Shown in pieces: positions 11,122-19,674 of a DNA stretch of 21,168 nucleotides (positions are counted from its first letter, which is position 1; every line of letters starts with the position of its first letter). Made by a program: the position numbers and the translations under genes. The notes under the pieces were generated by a model. The model was not told the origin of the DNA. It made no database searches and worked only from the letters and a program-made list of their open reading frames with translations. Source of the stretch: a virus. The DNA is taken from positions 1 to 21,168 of IMG/VR virus record IMGVR_UViG_3300020009_000079; one strand, given 5' to 3'.

Positions 11122-12240
11122 CTATAAACCAGCTTTCTTAAACGCACTGGCGTACTTCTTTCGAAGATCGTCAAGCGTCACCTCTTCGCCCCTTGCATTG
11201 CGTAACTCATCGAACGATAAGCCGCCTTCATTGAATAACTTCGCCCGTGTTGCACCGAGCACCTGCACTTGTCTCTTCTCTGATTGATTACCGAGCCACT
11301 CTTCGTAAGTCGTCTTTGCTGGCACTTGACCATCCATGCTAGATCGCGTGCCCGCGTCGAAATCTTCCCACTCACCGACCTCGCCTTCTGCCCCTAGCTC
11401 TTTCCATGACTTCGTGAGTTGCACATAGGTCGATCTGCACTGCCAGTGCAACCGGCCTGGACCTGCGCCCCACGGGTATTCATGATCGACCGGCTTATGA
11501 TCGAGCGTATACACCATGCCGTCACGCACCTGACACTCTGGCGTTGTGCGTGCGTCAAGCGTCGAGAGCCACTGAAGATTGCCCAGGATGTCAGCATTCG
11601 CTTCTGTCACTCGATCTTTCGCGAATTGTGCAGTGTGCGAGAGTGCCGTGCGCACCACCGCTGCAACCTCGCGCCTGTTGCCTTCTAGGATGCCATCACG
11701 ATACTTGTTCTCGCGTGTGCCGCGCAAGTCACGCACGATCTGATCTGTCGTGCGGTTCTGCACGTACCCATCTGCGATTGTACGCCGGATTAGCTTCGCC
11801 TTCGATGCCTCTTGATCCTTCATGAACTCGGACAGTAGCGCACCTTGGAAAGGCCGCGACATCGCGCCTGCATACGCTTGATTGATGTCGACACGTGCGA
11901 TGTCGATTGATGGTGGCATGTTGTTTGCGAGCAATCCCTCTTGAAATTGCAATTCAACAGCAGTGAGCCCCTTGATCTCTTCACGTAGCGTGCTGTCGAC
12001 CTCTGCGAACATGGTGTGATTCAACTCGCGCACGCTCTCAAGCATCACTTCGAGACGCTTCACCGTGAATCGTTCCGGCGTCATGTATTCGAGCTTCTGC
12101 ACTAGCTCACTGAATAGCGCCGCATCGGCACGATTGAGAATCGAGATGATGCGCCTCACCACGTTATCAGAATAGGCACGTAAATCGACCGCATGATCGA
12201 TCTGCGCATCACGTAGCTCGGTGTTGACCTTGCGCGCCAT
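11122..12240 (-). CDS. Phage minor head protein, Mu gpF / SPP1 gp7 type
   Basis: 372 aa. The C-terminal part has the Phage_Mu_F-like signature STLDARTTPECQVRDG (226-241) and PGRLHWQCRST (261-271). The N-terminal half is helical, consistent with the portal-associated domain of SPP1 gp7-like proteins, which work in procapsid assembly and DNA ejection. ATG 12240 lies 3 bases after the portal stop with TAAGG just ahead, so it is coupled to portal expression. Length is in the usual range. There is no C-terminal toxin fusion: after the MuF motif only about 100 helical/charged residues remain, without a recognised toxin domain. Confidence 0.9.
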   Translation of the reverse strand: MARKVNTELRDAQIDHAVDLRAYSDNVVRRIISILNRADAALFSELVQKLEYMTPERFTVKRLEVMLESVRELNHTMFAEVDSTLREEIKGLTAVELQFQEGLLANNMPPSIDIARVDINQAYAGAMSRPFQGALLSEFMKDQEASKAKLIRRTIADGYVQNRTTDQIVRDLRGTRENKYRDGILEGNRREVAAVVRTALSHTAQFAKDRVTEANADILGNLQWLSTLDARTTPECQVRDGMVYTLDHKPVDHEYPWGAGPGRLHWQCRSTYVQLTKSWKELGAEGEVGEWEDFDAGTRSSMDGQVPAKTTYEEWLGNQSEKRQVQVLGATRAKLFNEGGLSFDELRNARGEEVTLDDLRKKYASAFKKAGL

Positions 12241-12243
12241 GCC

Positions 12244-13908
12244 TTACCGCGCCCGAGCCTTCGCCCGCCGCTCCTCTGGCTTGACCTGGATCGGCATCGC
12301 AGGCCCCGCCTGGGGCTTGCCTGGGGGCTGCGCTGCGCCGTTCGCCGCTGCCGCTGCCGACGCTGCCAGCGCGGGCGGTGTGACGCCTGGGGCTCCTGGG
12401 ACCACCGGCAGGCCCATCGTCCCGAGCGGCTCTTCTTCTTCTACGTCCTTGTCAATATCATCATTGCTGCGCTCAGTAGCAATAAGACCCAGACGACGGA
12501 AGAAATCACGAACATCATTCTTCGCCAGAAGACCACTTTGCCACGCCTTCGTGAGTTCTGCCATGAGTTGCGGATTAGCCTGTAGCTGGACGAAATCTTG
12601 CTGTATCTTGAATGCGTCCGCATAGCCTTCTTTCTTTTCTGCCATGTCCATGAAGATCGCACAAAAACCTATGGCCCGTTGATATGCCTCGCTTACATTC
12701 GACACGCACAAGGACAACACCGATGTAGTTGCCTCTCGATCATTGTTCTCCCCTGTTGCGGTCTTGTTGCCCTTCGTCGCCTCGATCATGCGCGCACCGG
12801 CTGCGACCATCTGCGCTTCTTTGTGCTCCATCGCTTCTTTCGCTAGCGAATTGGGCTGCGCCTGCGCCATGCCGAACGATGCGCCTTGCGGCAACAGCAA
12901 CGGGCTGCGTGAGCCAATATACATCTTGTGCCCGGTGTAGCGTCGCTCGCCATTCGAATCGATGATCCACGGGTTCTGCATGAAGTCGCGCCATTGCTCG
13001 GTCAGTCCACTGATCCAGGGTTGCACTTGCCCGCAGAAGAAGACGCTGTCCTCATAATCTGCGCTATTACGAAAATGGGCCAAGTTAAGCTGTGCCAATC
13101 CATAAAGAGGTGCCGGATCAATGCTCGCATCATTGTTGTTGCTCCCGATGAATGTGAAGGGTATCTCGGTCAGCACCTTGCCACGGCTGCGCAATTCAAC
13201 TGCCTCGATGATGCGCTCTTCGCCCGTTGCTGCGTTCTGCACTGTGCCCATGCTCACGAGACGCTTCGTCTTCGTCACGCCTGTATCTTCGCGCCACAGA
13301 CGCACTTGCACATTCCCGGCCTCGTTGATTGTGATCTCGCGCCACTGCTTCACGAGCAGGATACCCCACTCACCATCTTCTTCTTCGGCCTCTTCTTCGA
13401 GTACCACCATCACGAGAGTTGCCTTACCATCAACGATGTCATATCGCCAATTGATGATGCTCTCTGCGTGATAAGCCTTGATGACCGGATGCCCCGATGC
13501 CTCTGACCAATCGACAAACAAACCATGACGACCGACTGCGAGATTGTTGCTCAACACCGCTTGCGATTGTTGATACAGTGAGACGCCCATCCCATCACAA
13601 TCCTTGAGCAAATACTCTAGCTCTGTTGGTAGCTCTGTCACAGGGTCACGATGAAAGGCCAAGCCGACAAGCCCTTCGAGCGTGAACTGTGTTGCGGGAT
13701 ACCACACCGCACGCGTGCGATAGGCTTTGTTGCGCGCTATGTTCTCGACACTCGCGTCGGTGGCATTGAGCATCGGCAAGTATGTGTCGCCGCGCAACTC
13801 ATTGTCGCCTGATACCACGTCACGCACAACAGACCAGCGCTCTTTGATCGCTATTGGAACGCGATTGAATGAGACATCCGCGACGATGCCTGTCGAGAGT
13901 GATGCCAT
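12244..13908 (-). CDS. Portal protein (DUF4055 type)
   Basis: 554 aa. The early part (residues about 20-120) contains VVRDVVSGDNELRGDTYLP and LEGLVGLAFHRDP, which I associate with DUF4055 portal proteins. The middle has EIPFTFIGSNNND, also characteristic. The C-terminal 80 residues are acidic (DIDKDVEEEEPLG) then low-complexity Ala/Pro/Gly. The portal forms the dodecameric ring at one capsid vertex through which DNA is packaged. The order TerS-TerL-small gene-portal-MuF supports this. ATG 13908 is one base after the upstream stop. Family assignment is from memory and position. Confidence 0.88.
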   Translation of the reverse strand: MASLSTGIVADVSFNRVPIAIKERWSVVRDVVSGDNELRGDTYLPMLNATDASVENIARNKAYRTRAVWYPATQFTLEGLVGLAFHRDPVTELPTELEYLLKDCDGMGVSLYQQSQAVLSNNLAVGRHGLFVDWSEASGHPVIKAYHAESIINWRYDIVDGKATLVMVVLEEEAEEEDGEWGILLVKQWREITINEAGNVQVRLWREDTGVTKTKRLVSMGTVQNAATGEERIIEAVELRSRGKVLTEIPFTFIGSNNNDASIDPAPLYGLAQLNLAHFRNSADYEDSVFFCGQVQPWISGLTEQWRDFMQNPWIIDSNGERRYTGHKMYIGSRSPLLLPQGASFGMAQAQPNSLAKEAMEHKEAQMVAAGARMIEATKGNKTATGENNDREATTSVLSLCVSNVSEAYQRAIGFCAIFMDMAEKKEGYADAFKIQQDFVQLQANPQLMAELTKAWQSGLLAKNDVRDFFRRLGLIATERSNDDIDKDVEEEEPLGTMGLPVVPGAPGVTPPALAASAAAAANGAAQPPGKPQAGPAMPIQVKPEERRAKARAR

Positions 13909-13909
13909 G

Positions 13910-14116
13910 TTATTTGCCCCTGTTTAGCCAGCGTGTCAACGCGCCGCGAATGCCACCGATCATCGCTTCTTGCTCTGCGTCCGCTGCAAGTGCGGTGTCT
14001 ATCCTTGACGTGAGCACAGCGCGCCATTCGGGTCGACCTGTCCACGCGCCGTCTTGCACTGACGCCATGAATTCTTTTATCTCGCCTAGTAGCATGCGCT
14101 GATCTGGTGACATCAT
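13910..14116 (-). CDS. Small phage protein between terminase and portal, 68 aa
   Basis: Two adjacent ATGs at 14116/14113 follow AGGAG (14123-14127), so the start is well defined. The sequence is helical: MMSPDQRMLLGEIKEFMASV, ending IGGIRGALTRWLNRGK. A small protein often sits between terminase and portal genes in phages, but I recognise no family. Its stop is one base before the portal ATG. Confidence 0.76.
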   Translation of the reverse strand: MMSPDQRMLLGEIKEFMASVQDGAWTGRPEWRAVLTSRIDTALAADAEQEAMIGGIRGALTRWLNRGK

Positions 14117-14127
14117 AGCTTTCTCCT

Positions 14128-15585
14128 TTAACCGTTGGTGCTGAATCCCATGCGAATGAACATCGCATCAGTTGCTTCTTTCAACAAGCGATAGCCCGCT
14201 TCGTCTGCGACGTGATCTTCTGCATCAGTGTCGATGTCGTCCGGATCACGCTCTAGACGTGGCAACACTGGTATCGTGCGGATGAAATGCGGGCACGTGT
14301 TGAAGATGAATATGCCCGCATCTTCCATGCGCGGCTTGAGCGATGCGGTCATGCGATTGCGCATCAGAGCCCATCGCCTTTTGCGTGAGCCCGGAGTCTT
14401 GTCGGCCTTCGTCCAGTACACACCGAGCGCTGATTGCTGCTTCGCTGGACTATCCCCGTTGATCTCATCGAAGATGCTGCTGTCCGCTGGCCCAGGCGTA
14501 CACCGCATGTGAATGCCCCACTCTTTCTGTCTCTCGATAATGCCATTGCCGATTGTTCTATCGGATAGCTTCATGCCTTGATTAGGCTTGCCGTTCCAAC
14601 CGTACCACTCATTGATCCTGAACAACGTACCTCGTGGATAGGACCAGCGTCGACCATCTGCACGATAGCACTCTGTACCGTCACTCTCTGCCCACCATCC
14701 CACAGAGAACGGTTTGCTCGATCCCCAATCGAATGCACGATCAATCGCCCATGATGGAGGTATCGCGAAGGGCTCGATGACATGCACATCACGACGCCAT
14801 ACATCATCGAACATGCCGCCTGCGACGATGTCCCAATCACCTTCGAGCATAGCGCGCACAAGGGCAGGAGAGCCCAGGCCCGCAAGCCTTGCGCGATACA
14901 TCGGGTCAGACTTGAGAAGAGCGGGATTGTCTGCGAGCTTCGCCGGTATGAATGCGCGCCGCATGCCTCCATCTTCTTCTTCCATCTGCCTGATCGCGAA
15001 CGGTGCGACGTTGTCTATGAACGCTGCCTTCACCCAATTGTGCCCGATACCGCCTGGATTGCCACTCACCACAACACGCGGGAACAAGTCTGCATACTCA
15101 GGGGGAACAACGAGCCCCACCATGCGCACACGTCCGCGCAGGTAGTTATACATCGGCTCTGTCCAGTGTGTTATTTCATCGATCAATAGAACATGAATCT
15201 CTGCCCCTTGATAGTTGTATACGTTGTGCTCGTATTGGCAGTGACACAGGTGTATAACCGAGCCGTTATAGAAACGTATCAGACCCTCTTGATAGTTGAT
15301 CTTGCACCATCGAAAAAGAATCCACCCAGCAAGCAAAAGAGGGAACGATGTCGGTCCCTCCATGTGGTTCTTGTGCAAGTCTGGAAACGTGCGCCGGAAT
15401 ATATAGACCTGAAGCCCAGGTATCAGTACACACCATGCAATAGCCGCAACGCGCAAGAGATAACTCTTGCCGCCGCCCGCTGCACCACCATACAGAAGCT
15501 CAGTCGCCTTCGAAAGAAACGCGAGCCCTTGCTTATACTGCAAGCGCAGAATTGAGCCGAGATCAGGACTCGGGTTCTGACTCAC
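14128..15585 (-). CDS. terL: Terminase large subunit
   Basis: 485 aa; GTG start at 15585, inside the 3' end of the small-subunit gene. Walker A GGAAGGGKS (33-41) and Walker B VLLIDE (132-137) mark the packaging ATPase. The C-terminal RNase H-like nuclease shows FDWGSSKPF with its Asp, then PADSSIFDE, then DAEDHVADEAGY carrying the final Asp pair. Domain order ATPase then nuclease matches terminase large subunits, which translocate DNA through the portal and cut it. Length fits. The small gene 13910-14116 follows directly. The exact terminase subfamily (and thus cos or pac packaging) cannot be told from the sequence alone. Confidence 0.95.
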   Translation of the reverse strand: MSQNPSPDLGSILRLQYKQGLAFLSKATELLYGGAAGGGKSYLLRVAAIAWCVLIPGLQVYIFRRTFPDLHKNHMEGPTSFPLLLAGWILFRWCKINYQEGLIRFYNGSVIHLCHCQYEHNVYNYQGAEIHVLLIDEITHWTEPMYNYLRGRVRMVGLVVPPEYADLFPRVVVSGNPGGIGHNWVKAAFIDNVAPFAIRQMEEEDGGMRRAFIPAKLADNPALLKSDPMYRARLAGLGSPALVRAMLEGDWDIVAGGMFDDVWRRDVHVIEPFAIPPSWAIDRAFDWGSSKPFSVGWWAESDGTECYRADGRRWSYPRGTLFRINEWYGWNGKPNQGMKLSDRTIGNGIIERQKEWGIHMRCTPGPADSSIFDEINGDSPAKQQSALGVYWTKADKTPGSRKRRWALMRNRMTASLKPRMEDAGIFIFNTCPHFIRTIPVLPRLERDPDDIDTDAEDHVADEAGYRLLKEATDAMFIRMGFSTNG

Positions 15586-15994
15586 CGGGCTTGCCCTCGA
15601 TAGTCACGCGCAACACCGGAGGGGCAAGAGGCTGTCCTCCTGGGCCTGTGACCTCCGTTCGCGTGAGCTTAGGGGCAACGTACTCGGCGAGCTTGCCCAG
15701 GAGGTCTACAGCCCGCGCAGGGTCCGCAGCGATAGGATGGCGCACGACATCACGCCCGCCGCCTTCAGGCCGATCTAGGTACTCACCCGGCACACCGTTG
15801 GCAACCTGATTGAGCCACAGCCGCACGTTGTCGGCGTTTTCGTCAATCAAGTCTTGCACTATCCCTTTGAATTCTCGCGTCACTTTGTTTTGCACACCCT
15901 TCTTGCGGCCAGAGTTCTCCATTTTGCGCCCGCGAAAATTCCATCCCGGCGAGCGGTCTTCGGGATCGTATGGAGGTTTAGATTCATCGCTCAT
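15563..15994 (-). CDS. terS: Probable terminase small subunit
   Basis: 143 aa from ATG 15994, chosen because MSDESKPPYDPEDRSPG is a normal start, whereas the longer frame begins in a likely promoter region. NSGRKKGVQNKVTREFKGIV and the later AVDLLGKLAEYVAPKLTRTE are of the type I recall from phage terminase small subunits, which recognise the packaging site. It overlaps terL by 23 bases, a common arrangement. No clear Shine-Dalgarno is seen, so the start is less certain than the identity. Confidence 0.82.
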   Translation of the reverse strand: MSDESKPPYDPEDRSPGWNFRGRKMENSGRKKGVQNKVTREFKGIVQDLIDENADNVRLWLNQVANGVPGEYLDRPEGGGRDVVRHPIAADPARAVDLLGKLAEYVAPKLTRTEVTGPGGQPLAPPVLRVTIEGKPGESEPES

Positions 15995-16034
15995 GCACTG
16001 AAGAACACTATGAAAGTGTCGGCAACACCGCACA

Positions 16035-16061
16035 AGTATACGACGCATCGCAACTTGTCAA
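16035..16061 (-). promoter_or_regulatory. Possible minus-strand promoter for terminase genes
   Basis: On the minus strand, TTGACA (16061-16056) and TATACT (16040-16035) are separated by only 15 bases, shorter than the ideal 17. It lies just upstream of terS and overlaps the 3' end of the 16058 gene. Confidence 0.35.
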
Positions 16062-16345
16062 GAGGTCAACGACTCACTAGCGAGCTTTTTGTACCACCAA
16101 TCACGCGCCGGATCGCCAGAACGCACCGCGAACTCGCCTGAAGCATTCACCGTAACAAAAGCGTTTTCCGTTATGTCGCATATGTCAGCACGACATTGGA
16201 TGCCGATCTCATTGCCAAGCTCAACTGCATACCACTCATCATGCGGATACATTTTTTGTAGTCTTGCAATAATTCGCTCAACCGTATCTGCTCTAGCTCT
16301 TAACCCTGCGACGATTTGCTCAACTGTTTCTGTTCTAGTAACCAT
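16058..16345 (-). CDS. Hypothetical protein between helicase and terminase, 95 aa
   Basis: ATG 16345 is set by TTAGGAG with 8 bases of spacing; a longer frame would run through the palindrome at 16378-16508 and is rejected. The first 30 residues form an amphipathic helix (ETVEQIVAGLRARADTVERI) with a repeat-like VEQIVAGL / VERIIARL, perhaps a dimerising coiled coil. The rest is mixed (PHDEWYAVELGNEIGIQC, then FAVRSGDPARDWWYKKLA). No family is recognised. Confidence 0.75.
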   Translation of the reverse strand: MVTRTETVEQIVAGLRARADTVERIIARLQKMYPHDEWYAVELGNEIGIQCRADICDITENAFVTVNASGEFAVRSGDPARDWWYKKLASESLTS

Positions 16346-16377
16346 AAATTTAACTCCTAAGTTAACACCGTACAAAA

Positions 16378-16508
16378 GCAACACCGGGCAGGATGGCGGA
16401 ATGGTGGAATTTCTTGATTTCCCTGAACTATCTCTAGAGCGTATCTTATAAGGGGTATTTCGGGTAAATTGAAAAAAGACGCCATTCCGCCATTCCGCCC
16501 GGTGTTGC
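16378..16508. repeat. 29-bp imperfect palindrome with 73-bp spacer
   Basis: Arms 16378-16406 and 16480-16508 pair over 29 positions with one A:C mismatch and two G:U-type positions. The outer 12 bp (GCAACACCGGGC) are perfect. The right arm holds GCCATTCC twice in tandem. The spacer is AT-rich (TATCTTATAAGG). It lies just downstream of the SF3 helicase stop and upstream of the 16058 gene on the minus strand, in a gene-free gap. It could be an origin, a structured transcript element or a mobile-element relic. Confidence 0.85.
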
Positions 16509-16511
16509 GAG

Positions 16512-18272
16512 CTAGTATTTATCACTATTGTATTCATTCATAGTGCGGTTGAGTAAAACGCGCCCTTCATCTGTCAGTTTTACCCAACGATACAGGCGAG
16601 CCTTGCTAGTGCGGTGTTCATGCATCGACGGCATGACCAATGTTTGATTGTCTTCATCTGTCCACATTCGACCATTGGTCATGACATACTCATTGAATTC
16701 TGACTTGCTCTCCATCTTGCGCTTATCCACGCCGGTATTGCGGCACCATGCTTGATACATCCTGAAGAACGTCGTGCACTCGATCTGACACTTGTCGGTT
16801 ATCGCTTCCCACACGGCACGCTTCTCCGCATTACCGCCCGATGTAGACGAAGACTGGAGCTTTTCGAGTTCGACCTTGCCAATGTACTGCGTTGCTTCAT
16901 GGATGAACGTGCCGACGTGATCCATGTTCTTGCGGTGTATTGCAAGTTGTCGAAGAACTTCTTCAGGTGGATTCAATCTTCCCTCTGCCAAGTATTTTTG
17001 CGTACCTTTCACAAGCCATAGAATAAGCGCTGATTTCCCTTTAGGCTTTGAGCATCTGTCCATGATCGTCGGGTCTTGCACGAAATGTGCATAACCTGTC
17101 TCGACCTGTTCCGGTGAGCCGTATTTCACCTTCATCTCGACCGGCATCAGCCGATTGAACATGGCATTATCTTTTCGGGGAATGTTTGGCGTGAAGTTAG
17201 TTGCGAGCGTGAACTTGTGCGTTGCCTTAAATGTCTTGAAACCCTGGTGTGCGTGTCGTGCTGTTATTGTGTCATCTCCTGTCAGCGACTTAATCATTGA
17301 TGACTTGAGGCCAGTGTCGCGCTCTGTCTCTGACATGAGCGCAAAGCGAACACCGTTCAGAGTTGCTTTTGCGTATAGCTCATTGTTGCCGCCGTCTGCC
17401 TTTGATTCTTTGCTGAAGTCCGTGTCCATCTTGCATGCGTAATCCCCTAGCGCATTAGCTATTGCGTCGGTGAAGAGGCTCTTGCCATTATTCCCGCTGC
17501 CGAACAGCACGACAAGTGCATGATCCCAACGCAGACCCGTGACACAGTAGCCCGCCCAACGATGCATGAACTCATACATCTGTTCACTGCCGAATATCTG
17601 TCGAGCCACTTTCTCCCATTCCGAATAATCGGCATCAGGATCAAACCTCGTGCCCGTCGTCACTGTCAAATAATCCTCCGGTTTCGCGTATCTGTGCTCA
17701 CCCGTCTTAAGATCGACAACAATACCGTCAGCGCAACTCAAAAGAAGTGGATCAGGATTCATCTCTACAGGCTTTGATATATGCAGCGCTGTCAAATGGT
17801 TATAGACCATCGTCGCAATTGAACTGATCGTGTTTGCCTTGCCCCATCGCTGAATCAGTTTCATCAAATGATTGCGCTGTCGATCAAACTGATCTCGATC
17901 TTCCGGCGCTACCGTCTGCATGTTCGTCATGAGATCATTGAACTCATTGCGTATGATGTCCTTGGACATCGTTGCGACTTGTGCATGAATCAACTCGCGA
18001 ATCTTTGCACGTGACCACATGCCGGTAGTCGGGTTGTATGCGCATAACTCTGAACCTTCATTCTTCTGACCTCGATCCATGCAGAACAGATGCCCGTACT
18101 TACGAAGGAACGCATGCTTCAAGTCGGTGTCAAGAACGCCGATACCGTCGACTGTCGCATGATCTTCTAAGTTAGGCGCATCAATGACAACTCGCTCACC
18201 TTTGGGTTTTAACCTCTCGCGTTCAATTCGTTCTTTGTCCTGTTCGCTGTCATTGAGGTCTTCGGGATTCAT
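16512..18272 (-). CDS. SF3 helicase, P4/D5-like replication protein
   Basis: 586 aa. GSGNNGKS (258-265) is the Walker A of SF3/D5-type helicases, ALMSETE (311-317) fits Walker B, and the later THKFTLATNFTP (N at 359) fits the sensor/motif C Asn. The N-terminal 170 residues are helical, and a beta-rich D5_N-like region (about 180-240, ADGIVVDLKTGE, then WAGYCVTG) precedes the ATPase. The C-terminus carries a winged-helix-like tail (ARLYRWVKLTDEGRVLL). SF3 helicases unwind DNA at the origin. The ATG overlaps the primase stop (ATGA) with GGAG 7 bases upstream, so primase and helicase are coupled. The primase is separate here rather than fused as in P4 alpha. Confidence 0.92.
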   Translation of the reverse strand: MNPEDLNDSEQDKERIERERLKPKGERVVIDAPNLEDHATVDGIGVLDTDLKHAFLRKYGHLFCMDRGQKNEGSELCAYNPTTGMWSRAKIRELIHAQVATMSKDIIRNEFNDLMTNMQTVAPEDRDQFDRQRNHLMKLIQRWGKANTISSIATMVYNHLTALHISKPVEMNPDPLLLSCADGIVVDLKTGEHRYAKPEDYLTVTTGTRFDPDADYSEWEKVARQIFGSEQMYEFMHRWAGYCVTGLRWDHALVVLFGSGNNGKSLFTDAIANALGDYACKMDTDFSKESKADGGNNELYAKATLNGVRFALMSETERDTGLKSSMIKSLTGDDTITARHAHQGFKTFKATHKFTLATNFTPNIPRKDNAMFNRLMPVEMKVKYGSPEQVETGYAHFVQDPTIMDRCSKPKGKSALILWLVKGTQKYLAEGRLNPPEEVLRQLAIHRKNMDHVGTFIHEATQYIGKVELEKLQSSSTSGGNAEKRAVWEAITDKCQIECTTFFRMYQAWCRNTGVDKRKMESKSEFNEYVMTNGRMWTDEDNQTLVMPSMHEHRTSKARLYRWVKLTDEGRVLLNRTMNEYNSDKY

Positions 18273-19228
18273 TCATTATCTCCATAGAACGGACCGCGCC
18301 TGCGCTCGCCCTCTTCAATGATCGTGTCGGCAACCCATGATTCTAGGTCGCCCCAATTCTTTGCCTCACAGTGCCCGTGATGGCACTTGAAGCCGCCCAT
18401 GTAGCCATTGGCCTTCATAGGAGGAGCAACAGCACTGCCGGTGTTGGCACGTGCGGTGTGGTGCTCGATCCAGGGGCACGTAATATCAAACCACCCGCCG
18501 CCGGTATCGCCTTTGAACAAGCCCAGGAATTTAAGCGCATCGCGCATGATCTTGAACGACTGAATCCGCGCCTGTGTCACACCGTCATTCGGCTCGACGT
18601 AAGGCATCCTGAAGCGCTCGATGATGCCGAACGCTTCACGCACCTCTTGCCATGAGACGCGCACCTCTGGTCGCCACCTCCACACCTTGCATTGCCACGG
18701 ACCATCAGCACGCGGCTTGCCGTTGATGCCTTGAGGCAAGCGCAGCACGCGTGTGACTCCTGCCATGCCAGGGTCTACACCACCGTCTGTGAGCTTCTTG
18801 ATGATCTCGCGAATAGCGTCGCCGACATGGTCGGCATTGGTGTGCGGCTGATCGAGAAAATAGGTGAACTGGAAATTACCCGGTGATGTCTCGATGACTA
18901 GAGTAGACGGCAAGTCTTTCGGCAGTGCGTCATACTTAATCTTCGTATTGACATCATCGATCATGATGCACCACGTTCGCGAGAACTGTGCTTTGCGTCG
19001 CTTGAATCGGCCATCTTCTTCGAGAAACGAACTTATGGCGACGTAGTTGTTGCGATCATGATGCAGTGGACATTCCCCACCTTTCCACGGTACGGGACTC
19101 CACGACATCGGTGCTGCTTCGCTAGGATTTCCTTTGACAGAACAGAGAATTGCTCTCTCTTCTGGTCCCATGCCTTTGAACAACTCGGCAAGGACAACGG
19201 AATTAGTTATGCCATCAAGGGCAGGCAT
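18269..19228 (-). CDS. DNA primase, archaeo-eukaryotic (RepB-like) type
   Basis: 319 aa from ATG 19228. CIMIDDVNTK carries the Asp pair D91-D92 expected for metal binding in the archaeo-eukaryotic primase (AEP) fold, and RVLRLPQGINGK (160-171) is a typical later conserved segment of RepB-like AEPs. The C-terminal part (about 251-290) has CPWIEHH and KCHHGHCE, a likely zinc site. AEPs make RNA or DNA primers. Coupling to the SF3 helicase by an ATGA overlap supports a two-protein primase-helicase. The start follows AGAAAGG in a duplicated leader element (19240-19254). Family call from motif reading, not a search. Confidence 0.82.
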   Translation of the reverse strand: MPALDGITNSVVLAELFKGMGPEERAILCSVKGNPSEAAPMSWSPVPWKGGECPLHHDRNNYVAISSFLEEDGRFKRRKAQFSRTWCIMIDDVNTKIKYDALPKDLPSTLVIETSPGNFQFTYFLDQPHTNADHVGDAIREIIKKLTDGGVDPGMAGVTRVLRLPQGINGKPRADGPWQCKVWRWRPEVRVSWQEVREAFGIIERFRMPYVEPNDGVTQARIQSFKIMRDALKFLGLFKGDTGGGWFDITCPWIEHHTARANTGSAVAPPMKANGYMGGFKCHHGHCEAKNWGDLESWVADTIIEEGERRRGPFYGDNE

Positions 19229-19291
19229 CTTCTTTCTAACCTTTCTGGGTTCGACTGTTACTGCTGGGCAGCCTCGCTGGCTGGGTCATAA

Positions 19292-19320
19292 ATTCTACAC
19301 GCTATTTCCGGCGCGAGCAA
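19292..19320 (-). promoter_or_regulatory. Minus-strand promoter for primase-helicase
   Basis: On the minus strand, TTGCTC (19320-19315), a 17-base gap, then TAGAAT (19297-19292). It is 63 bases upstream of the primase ATG. No CCGTTA/TAACGG operator is seen. Confidence 0.55.
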
Positions 19321-19343
19321 CTCCTTCTCATCCATTGGGGCTA

Positions 19344-19371
19344 TTGACAGAGCCCGGTTCTATGGTAAAGT
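19344..19371 (+). promoter_or_regulatory. Plus-strand promoter for DUF3567-like gene
   Basis: TTGACA (19344-19349), a 16-base gap, then TAAAGT (19366-19371). A leader CCCAGAAAGGACAGAA leads to ATG 19400. It lacks the array operator. Confidence 0.6.
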
Positions 19372-19399
19372 CAGCCATTCGAACCCAGAAAGGACAGAA

Positions 19400-19654
19400 A
19401 TGGAACTCAGATGCTTATTCGAGAACGAGCACTACATCGTGTGCACGCTCACCGGCAGCGGTGCTCTACGCACCGAAGGTATTGAGGTAGTCAACAAGTC
19501 GGATCACGTCTGCACTTATTTGACTGGCAAGATGCGCCGCGTCTTCATGCGTCAAGTCATCGACTGGCGCAAAAACACACCCGATGAAAAAGTAGTCGAA
19601 GCACGACTAGAAGAATTTCTCGTGCTCAACACGCAGCCGCTAGTGCTTCACTAG
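19400..19654 (+). CDS. DUF3567-like protein
   Basis: 84 aa from ATG 19400. It begins MELRCLFENEHYIVCTL, has a middle TEGIEVVNKSDHVCTYLTG followed by a helix (RVFMRQVIDWRKNTPDEK) and a second helix (EARLEEFLVLNTQPLVLH). From memory, Burkholderiales DUF3567 proteins share this build: an N-terminal beta part with YEIVDK-like residues, a helix with a conserved V/I-x-x-L/I pattern, an acidic helix with EEFL, and a terminal P-L/V-VLH. Function of the family is unknown to me. It is the best host clue in the window. It has its own promoter and is divergent from the replication genes. Confidence 0.75.
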   Translation: MELRCLFENEHYIVCTLTGSGALRTEGIEVVNKSDHVCTYLTGKMRRVFMRQVIDWRKNTPDEKVVEARLEEFLVLNTQPLVLH

Positions 19655-19674
19655 CAACACAACAGAAAGATAGA

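Larger units (their letters stand above)
19240..19393. repeat. 15-bp perfect inverted repeat flanking the divergent promoters
   Basis: TCGAACCCAGAAAGG is present at 19379-19393 (plus) and as its complement CCTTTCTGGGTTCGA at 19240-19254. Both copies sit just before the start codon of a divergent gene, so this is a duplicated leader or ribosome region. Confidence 0.85.

Noticed and set aside
12928-13506. 192-codon open frame on the plus strand
   Set aside because: Antisense to the portal gene; no leader or ribosome site, and odd Cys/His-rich composition.
16346-16511. Palindrome as a transposon end
   Set aside because: No transposase in the spacer and no target-site duplication at the arm ends (ACAAAA versus GAGCTA).
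16346-16537. N-terminal extension of the 16058 gene
   Set aside because: It would run through the palindrome; ATG 16345 has a strong AGGAG-type site at proper distance.
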